64,000 nucleotides of DNA, from positions 180,631-244,630 of the forward strand of contig DISM01000005.1 of assembly GCA_002421805.1 (NCBI GenBank), written 5' to 3'. The first letter of the stretch is position 1; the number at the start of each line of letters is the position of its first letter. The translations under genes were made by a program, and so were the position numbers. The notes under the pieces are model-generated. The model saw nothing but the letters and a program-made list of their open reading frames with translations. It had not been told where the DNA came from and did no database searches. Below, in pieces: positions 59,710 through 64,000 of the stretch. The stretch is from Candidatus Omnitrophica bacterium UBA6210. GTDB lineage: Bacteria; Omnitrophota; Gorgyraeia; Velamenicoccales; Velamenicoccaceae.

Positions 59710-60723
59710 ATGGCAGTTAAAGTAGGAATCAACGGTTTTGGAAGGATCGGCAGGCTTGTCTTCAGGGCAGCGATTGAAGAAAATACCAAGGATATCGATA
59801 TCGTCGCCGTCAACGACCTGACCGACGCCAAGACCCTGGCGCATCTGCTCAAATATGATTCGACATTCGGCCGGTTCAAAGGGACGGTTGCGGCCAAGGA
59901 AAGCTCGCTGGTCGTCAACGGCAAAGAGATCAGGGTTTTTTCCCAAAAAGACCCGGCCATGATCCCCTGGAAAGATGCAGGCGTCCAACTCGTCATTGAA
60001 TCGACGGGAAGATTCACCGATGCCGAAAAAGCCAAGGCCCACATCGCCGCAGGAGCCAAGAAGGTCATCATCTCGGCGCCCGCGAAGAATGAAGATGGGA
60101 CGTTTGTCATGGGGGTCAACGAAGACAAATATGATCCGGCCAAGCACCATATCGTTTCCAACGCGTCGTGTACGACCAACGGCCTGGCCCCATTAGCCAA
60201 GGTCCTTTTGGATAATTTTGGGATCAAATACGGCATCATGACAACCATCCACGCCTATACAAACGACCAGGTGATCCTGGATTTCCCGCATAAGGACCTG
60301 CGCCGAGCCAGGGCCGCTGCCCTTTCGATGATACCGACGTCAACGGGTGCGGCTAAGGCTATCGGCTTGGTCATCCCCGAGCTCAAAGGAAAATTGGACG
60401 GGATGGCGGTTCGCGTGCCCACGCCTGACGTTTCCCTTGTTGACTTGACGATCGAAACTGAAAAAACAACGACAAAAGAAGAGGTCATTGACGCGCTTGA
60501 CAAGGCATCGCAGACGCCGCGGCTGAAAGGCATCCTGGCCGTCTCAAAAGAACCTCTCGTTTCCATCGACTTCCGCGGCGACAAAACCTCCTCCATCGTC
60601 GATGCGGAATGCACGAAGGTCGTCGGCAACATGGTCAAGGTTCTCTCATGGTACGATAATGAGTGGGGGTATTCCTGCCGCATTGTCGATCTTTGCGCAT
60701 ACATCATCAAAAAAGGACTATGA
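59710..60723 (+). CDS. gap: Glyceraldehyde-3-phosphate dehydrogenase
   Basis: 337 residues, type I. VKVGINGFGRIGRLVFRAA binds NAD, SNASCTTNGLAPLAKVL carries the catalytic cysteine C154, TTIHAYTNDQVILDFPHKDLRRARAAALSMIPTSTGAAKA the histidine and phosphate sites, and WYDNEWGYSCRIVDL the C-terminus. It performs the NAD- (or NADP-) linked oxidation step of glycolysis. GAGAGGGAAAC precedes ATG 59710. A strong terminator follows. Confidence 0.98.
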   Translation: MAVKVGINGFGRIGRLVFRAAIEENTKDIDIVAVNDLTDAKTLAHLLKYDSTFGRFKGTVAAKESSLVVNGKEIRVFSQKDPAMIPWKDAGVQLVIESTGRFTDAEKAKAHIAAGAKKVIISAPAKNEDGTFVMGVNEDKYDPAKHHIVSNASCTTNGLAPLAKVLLDNFGIKYGIMTTIHAYTNDQVILDFPHKDLRRARAAALSMIPTSTGAAKAIGLVIPELKGKLDGMAVRVPTPDVSLVDLTIETEKTTTKEEVIDALDKASQTPRLKGILAVSKEPLVSIDFRGDKTSSIVDAECTKVVGNMVKVLSWYDNEWGYSCRIVDLCAYIIKKGL

Positions 60724-60756
60724 ACCCCAAAGGTCACTGTCCGTTGGCGCTGATTG

Positions 60757-60803
60757 AAAAAAAGAGGGACGCTTGTGGACACCACGGGCGTTCCTCTTTT
60801 TTT
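60757..60803 (+). terminator. Rho-independent terminator of gap
   Basis: AGAGGGACGC (60763-60772) pairs with GCGTTCCTCT (60788-60797) with one G-T pair, an inner GTGG/CCAC extends it, and A-run and T-run flank it, so it may work in both directions. Confidence 0.9.
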
Positions 60804-60869
60804 GTTTTTCGCAAAAGAAGGTAGCCTGCGGCGAGTCGCCGCCAGAGGCAATACAAATCCTCTCAAACT

Positions 60870-62699
60870 ATGATGCAGTCCCCAGATTATAACTATCTGT
60901 TATCAACGATGACAGGCGCCCAATGGAAACGTATCGGCATCCATCGACGGGCGGGTGTCGTCGCGCCGTTATTCTCTGTGTTCAGCGCCAACAGCACGGG
61001 GATCGGAGAGCTGCCCGATATTCATCTTCTCGTTGACTGGTGCAAAGCCTGCGGCATGAGCATTATTCAACTATTGCCCATGAATGATACAGGCTTCGGA
61101 TTCAGGCCTTATGACGCCCAAAGCATGTTTGCACTCGACTCTGTCTATCTACGGCTGGAAAAACTGAAAGGTGCCGATATCAAGCCTTTCCTGCCGCACC
61201 TGCTTAAGATCAAGAATGAATTCCCTACAGGCGGTCCCAGGGTCGACTACCGGATCAAACAAGCCAAGATCAAGTTGCTTTGGAAAATCTTCTCATCTGT
61301 TTCTCTTGAGGAGGCAGGCGGATTCAGTACCTTTATCAAGGATAACGCCTTCTGGATAGAAGATTATGCGCTTTTCAAGGTCATCAAAGAAAAGAACGGA
61401 GATATGAGTTGGGAGGGATGGTCCGATGATCTGAAACACCGCAAGGATACGACGCTGTATGCATTCCGTGAAACCTATCGTTCGAACATCCTGTTCCATC
61501 AATGGCTGCAATGGCAGCTTTTTGAACAATTCAGGGACGCAAAAAGCTACGCGCAGAAGAATAACGTGCTTCTCATGGGGGATATTCCCTTTCTTGTATC
61601 GCGGGATTCGGCCGACGTCTGGTCGCATCAGGATTGTTTCAAGCTGGATCTCTCCTCAGGAGCGCCGCCGGACCTCCTGTATTCCAAGGGGCAGCGCTGG
61701 GGCATGCCTCCGTTCAACTGGGACCGCATCGCCCAACAGCATTACGCCTATATCGTCGAGAAACTAAGATACGCTCAGAATTTTTACGACCTTTACCGGA
61801 TCGACCATGTGGTAGGGATCTTTCGCGTCTGGAGCATTCCTTTGTCCGAGCCTCCGGAAAACGGCGGCCTCAACGGGGCCTTTGATCCAGCCGATGAGAA
61901 TGTGTGGGAAAAACATGGAAAAGATCTTTTGGCCTTAATGGTGAAACATTCCGATATGCTGGCCTGCGCGGAAGATTTGGGGACTGTGCCTAATTGCTGT
62001 TTCAAGGTCCTCAATGAAATGGGCATCCCCGGCATCGACGTGCAGCGCTGGATGCGTGATTGGGGTAAGAGCTACGAGTTCAAACTGACCAACGACTACC
62101 GCAAATGCGCTTTGGCAACAATCGCGACGCATGACATGAGCAATCTTTGCGCCTGGTGGGATTTTGAATGCGGGACGGTAGACGAGGCGCTGTTCCGCAG
62201 GAACTGCGAAAAAAAGAATATTGCCTTTGACAGTATCAAGGAAAAACTTTTCGACGTCAATGCCTTGCGCCATGGACGCCTGCGCTGGAGACCGGAGATC
62301 GACACGGAAGACAAGCTTCTCGCCGTCCTGGGAACCACATCTTCAGAGGGATGGGCCCTCCTGGATATGTACCGGGGGTCATTCAAGGAAAAACAACAAT
62401 TTCTCCAATTCCTGGGCATGGAGAGCGGAACCCAGGAGGGTTGCTCCACGACATTCATTAAAAACGCGCTGACAAGAATCCAGGAGAGCGCCTGCATTTT
62501 CAGCATTCAATTAATCCAGGATTATCTGGACCTTGACCAGCTCTACGAGGTCGACCCCTGGGAGAACCGCATCAACTTTCCGGGGACGCTTTCTGAAAAA
62601 AACTGGACCCTCGTGCTCCAGCTTTCTCTGGACGACATCCTGGCGCTTCCCATAAATTCAGTGCTTAAATCTATCAATGAATCGTGCGGCCGTAGATAA
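60870..62699 (+). CDS. malQ: 4-alpha-glucanotransferase (GH77 amylomaltase)
   Basis: 609 residues, cytoplasmic. GVVAPLFSVFSANSTGIGELPDI is the typical N-terminal block, LMGDIPFLVSRDSADVWSHQDCF the middle, YRIDHVVGIFRVW holds the nucleophile D312, CAEDLGTVPNCC the acid/base E368, and ATHDMSNLCAWW the third carboxylate D422. It moves alpha-1,4-glucan segments between chains, working with phosphorylase or GH57 enzymes in glycogen and maltodextrin use. It is longer than Thermus-type enzymes (about 500). Confidence 0.95.
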   Translation: MMQSPDYNYLLSTMTGAQWKRIGIHRRAGVVAPLFSVFSANSTGIGELPDIHLLVDWCKACGMSIIQLLPMNDTGFGFRPYDAQSMFALDSVYLRLEKLKGADIKPFLPHLLKIKNEFPTGGPRVDYRIKQAKIKLLWKIFSSVSLEEAGGFSTFIKDNAFWIEDYALFKVIKEKNGDMSWEGWSDDLKHRKDTTLYAFRETYRSNILFHQWLQWQLFEQFRDAKSYAQKNNVLLMGDIPFLVSRDSADVWSHQDCFKLDLSSGAPPDLLYSKGQRWGMPPFNWDRIAQQHYAYIVEKLRYAQNFYDLYRIDHVVGIFRVWSIPLSEPPENGGLNGAFDPADENVWEKHGKDLLALMVKHSDMLACAEDLGTVPNCCFKVLNEMGIPGIDVQRWMRDWGKSYEFKLTNDYRKCALATIATHDMSNLCAWWDFECGTVDEALFRRNCEKKNIAFDSIKEKLFDVNALRHGRLRWRPEIDTEDKLLAVLGTTSSEGWALLDMYRGSFKEKQQFLQFLGMESGTQEGCSTTFIKNALTRIQESACIFSIQLIQDYLDLDQLYEVDPWENRINFPGTLSEKNWTLVLQLSLDDILALPINSVLKSINESCGRR

Positions 62700-62825
62700 A
62701 ATGCAGTCATTTCAAGTGCCGGTCCTTTGTCAATCCCTCGGCATGCGCGGGAGGGAACCCCCGGGGAATTCCACTCCTCTTTCTCATAAGCTTTTTTGCA
62801 AAAACGGGTTATAATCAATAAACAT

Positions 62826-62854
62826 TTGAATTTTACCGTGTTTGATTATATAAT
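62826..62854 (+). promoter_or_regulatory. Sigma-70 promoter positioned for a leaderless transcript
   Basis: TTGAAT (62826-62831), 17-bp spacer, TATAAT (62849-62854). The next ATG starts 7 bp after the -10 box (62861), exactly where transcription should begin, and no Shine-Dalgarno exists. Confidence 0.65.
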
Positions 62855-62860
62855 TTTAGT

Positions 62861-63343
62861 ATGACAAAGAGGAAATGGTTTTTTACCATTGTCGTGGTGT
62901 TTCTGGTGGCATGGAATGTTCTGGTCCAGGCCCAACAGGACCAGGTCACCATCACGACTTATTTTCCATCTCCAAACGGCGTCTTTTCGTATATGCGCAC
63001 CAGCCGGGGCGCCGCCTCTCTTTCCGCTAGCTTTACCGGCGGAGACGGAAATCTTGTCTGGGGCTCCGCCGGTACCATGGGCCGCCTGAGTTCAGACCAG
63101 GGCTCTTCGATCGAACTTGGCAAAACCTCAGCCGCAACCCCTTATATCCGCCTAAGAAAAGGCGCTGTGAACTCAATCATACAGTTAGCTAACGACAACA
63201 CTCTTTATATTTATGTCTGGAACAATCTTTCGCTATACGACTTTGGCCAGACGACATGGGAAGATCTCCACGTGCAACGCATCTATTACCACTGGGGCTG
63301 GATGAACGGGACCATTGAAAAAGCGAACCTTCAATACTTGTAG
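62861..63343 (+). CDS. Small secreted protein with QVTITTYFPSP motif (copy 1)
   Basis: 160 residues. A signal peptide (basic start, then FTIVVVFLVAWNVLVQA) is followed by QQDQVTITTYFPSPNGVFSYMR, a motif I associate with Omnitrophota exported proteins of unknown role. The rest is glycine-, serine- and aromatic-rich with beta-strand character: SDQGSSIELG, TPYIRLRKG, LYIYVWNNLSLYDFG. Probably an exported or appendage-like subunit. It has a leaderless-type promoter. Confidence 0.75.
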   Translation: MTKRKWFFTIVVVFLVAWNVLVQAQQDQVTITTYFPSPNGVFSYMRTSRGAASLSASFTGGDGNLVWGSAGTMGRLSSDQGSSIELGKTSAATPYIRLRKGAVNSIIQLANDNTLYIYVWNNLSLYDFGQTTWEDLHVQRIYYHWGWMNGTIEKANLQYL

Positions 63344-63367
63344 GTTTTGCTCAGGCAGAGGTGAACC

Positions 63368-63808
63368 ATGAAGACGATTATGGCAGTGTTAGGTTCGGTT
63401 ATGCTTCTGGCCGCCTTCGCTCACATAGCGCTGGCCCAGGACCAGGTCACCATCACGACTTATTATCCATCGCCCTTTGGCGTGTATTCAGACCTACGCG
63501 CCAACAGGATGGCCGTAGGCAATTCCCGCGCCTTCGGAAACGCCGGCACAGTCACATGGGGAGGAAGCACATCTTACGGGACTTTGTCTGAAGACCAGGG
63601 CTCATCAATCGAACTGGGGGGTAGTAATGCCGGTTATACGCCATATATCGATTTTCACAATGACTCCGGCGATTATGACGCCCGCATCATGCTTGTAAAC
63701 AATAACGTTTTGGGAATATATGTCCGTGACCGCGTTGAAGTCCGCAACACGAACACCCCTAGTAATTATGCGGATATTGGTGTCGGTGACGTCTACCTGT
63801 GTACATAA
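63368..63808 (+). CDS. Small secreted protein with QVTITTYYPSP motif (copy 2)
   Basis: 146 residues, paralogue of the previous gene. The signal peptide (AVLGSVMLLAAFAHIALA) leads to QDQVTITTYYPSPFGVYSDLRANRMAVG; then GTLSEDQGSSIELGG, TPYIDFHNDSG and LGIYVRDRVEVRNT align with copy 1. DQVTITTY, EDQ/SDQGSSIELG and TPYI blocks are shared. AGAGGTG precedes ATG 63368. Function unknown; exported, beta-rich. Confidence 0.78.
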   Translation: MKTIMAVLGSVMLLAAFAHIALAQDQVTITTYYPSPFGVYSDLRANRMAVGNSRAFGNAGTVTWGGSTSYGTLSEDQGSSIELGGSNAGYTPYIDFHNDSGDYDARIMLVNNNVLGIYVRDRVEVRNTNTPSNYADIGVGDVYLCT

Positions 63809-63921
63809 AACCCATCGCATCCTGTCAAAAAATCATTTTCTCTAACTACCCGCAGGAACATTGACTGCTGAGAAACGACGTTTATTATTTCTAAAAACAC
63901 CAACCCATCAAAGGAGAAAAA

Positions 63922-64000
63922 ATGCCGGAAAAACACATCAAACTCGCGTCTGACCACGCCGAGATCATTCTGAATGCCAAGGTCTATGCCAAAGAGACGA
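63922..64000 (+). CDS. Start of an unidentified protein (3' truncated by window)
   Basis: AAAGGAG at good distance precedes ATG 63922, and the frame stays open to the window end (26 residues: begins PEKHIKLASDHAEIILNAKVY). The short stretch vaguely recalls the N-terminus of HxsD-like proteins (strand, then LNxKVY), but this is too little to name it. Confidence 0.55.
   Translation, partial: MPEKHIKLASDHAEIILNAKVYAKET

Noticed and set aside
58560..60248. 562-codon open frame on the minus strand across galT and gap
   Set aside because: It spans two clear plus-strand genes and their spacer; the translation has no domain and mirrors their codon bias.
62700..62820. Small gene or terminator after malQ
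   Set aside because: Only short GC palindromes and an isolated TATAAT without a matching -35 box are seen, with no stem followed by a T-run and no frame.

Overview
The window reads as a chromosomal piece of an uncultivated Gram-negative bacterium of moderate GC content, most likely of the Omnitrophota (formerly OP3) in the PVC group. That placement is inference. It rests on two small secreted proteins whose mature ends carry a QVTITTYYPSP-type motif that I associate with this phylum, an alginate-export-like porin, heptose and O-antigen type polysaccharide genes, and many short palindromic and inverted repeats. Genes are dense and nearly all on the plus strand, often joined by ATGA, TGATG or TAGTG overlaps.

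Region 1 (1-6.2 kb) is housekeeping and regulation: the end of a dimeric-type glycyl-tRNA synthetase, pyruvate phosphate dikinase, a compact sigma-70 factor coupled to a LacI-type sugar-sensor domain that lacks its DNA-binding part, adenine phosphoribosyltransferase, and tRNA-Arg(CCU). The last 19 bases of tRNA plus flank are repeated 205 bp downstream among hairpins, followed by a possible small RNA. Region 2 (6.2-16.5 kb) encodes a membrane-bound group 4 [NiFe]-hydrogenase that has a counterpart of each of the 11 core complex I membrane and connecting subunits, but no NADH module, plus its maturation protease.

Region 3 (16.5-25.2 kb) holds a PHP-domain phosphoesterase, an outer-membrane porin with a long structured leader, and a glucan-related trio: a GH57 enzyme, a membrane-anchored jelly-roll protein, and a ParA-type ATPase fused to a glycogen-binding domain. 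The trio is the strongest candidate for an undescribed system, possibly a device that positions glycogen. It is followed by a nitroreductase, an OsmC protein, an arginine-rich tail fused to an EF-Tu domain 2-like barrel, a zinc ribbon and a DUF3108 protein.

Region 4 (25.3-54.6 kb) is an envelope glycan locus. It contains two MGDG-synthase-like glycosyltransferases, a lipid A-type acyltransferase, ManC, a CDP-glucose branch (cytidylyltransferase, 4,6-dehydratase, C-methyltransferase, epimerase, reductase) predicted to make a branched 6-deoxyhexose, a flippase, a polymerase and a ligase, several glycosyltransferases, a radical SAM enzyme, Gmd, an initiating phosphoglycosyltransferase, an aminotransferase, a carbamoyltransferase, and a GmhB plus nucleotidyltransferase pair. 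The part from about 30.2 to 41 kb is clearly AT-richer than its flanks, as expected of transferred O-antigen genes.

Region 5 (54.6-64 kb) has a PriA homologue whose helicase motifs are degenerate, Fmt, tandem GalT-like proteins of which the first has lost the nucleophilic histidine, GAPDH, MalQ, two small secreted paralogues, and the start of another gene. Together with GH57, ParA-CBM48, GalT and PPDK, this suggests a fermentative, hydrogen-metabolising cell that stores and turns over alpha-glucan.
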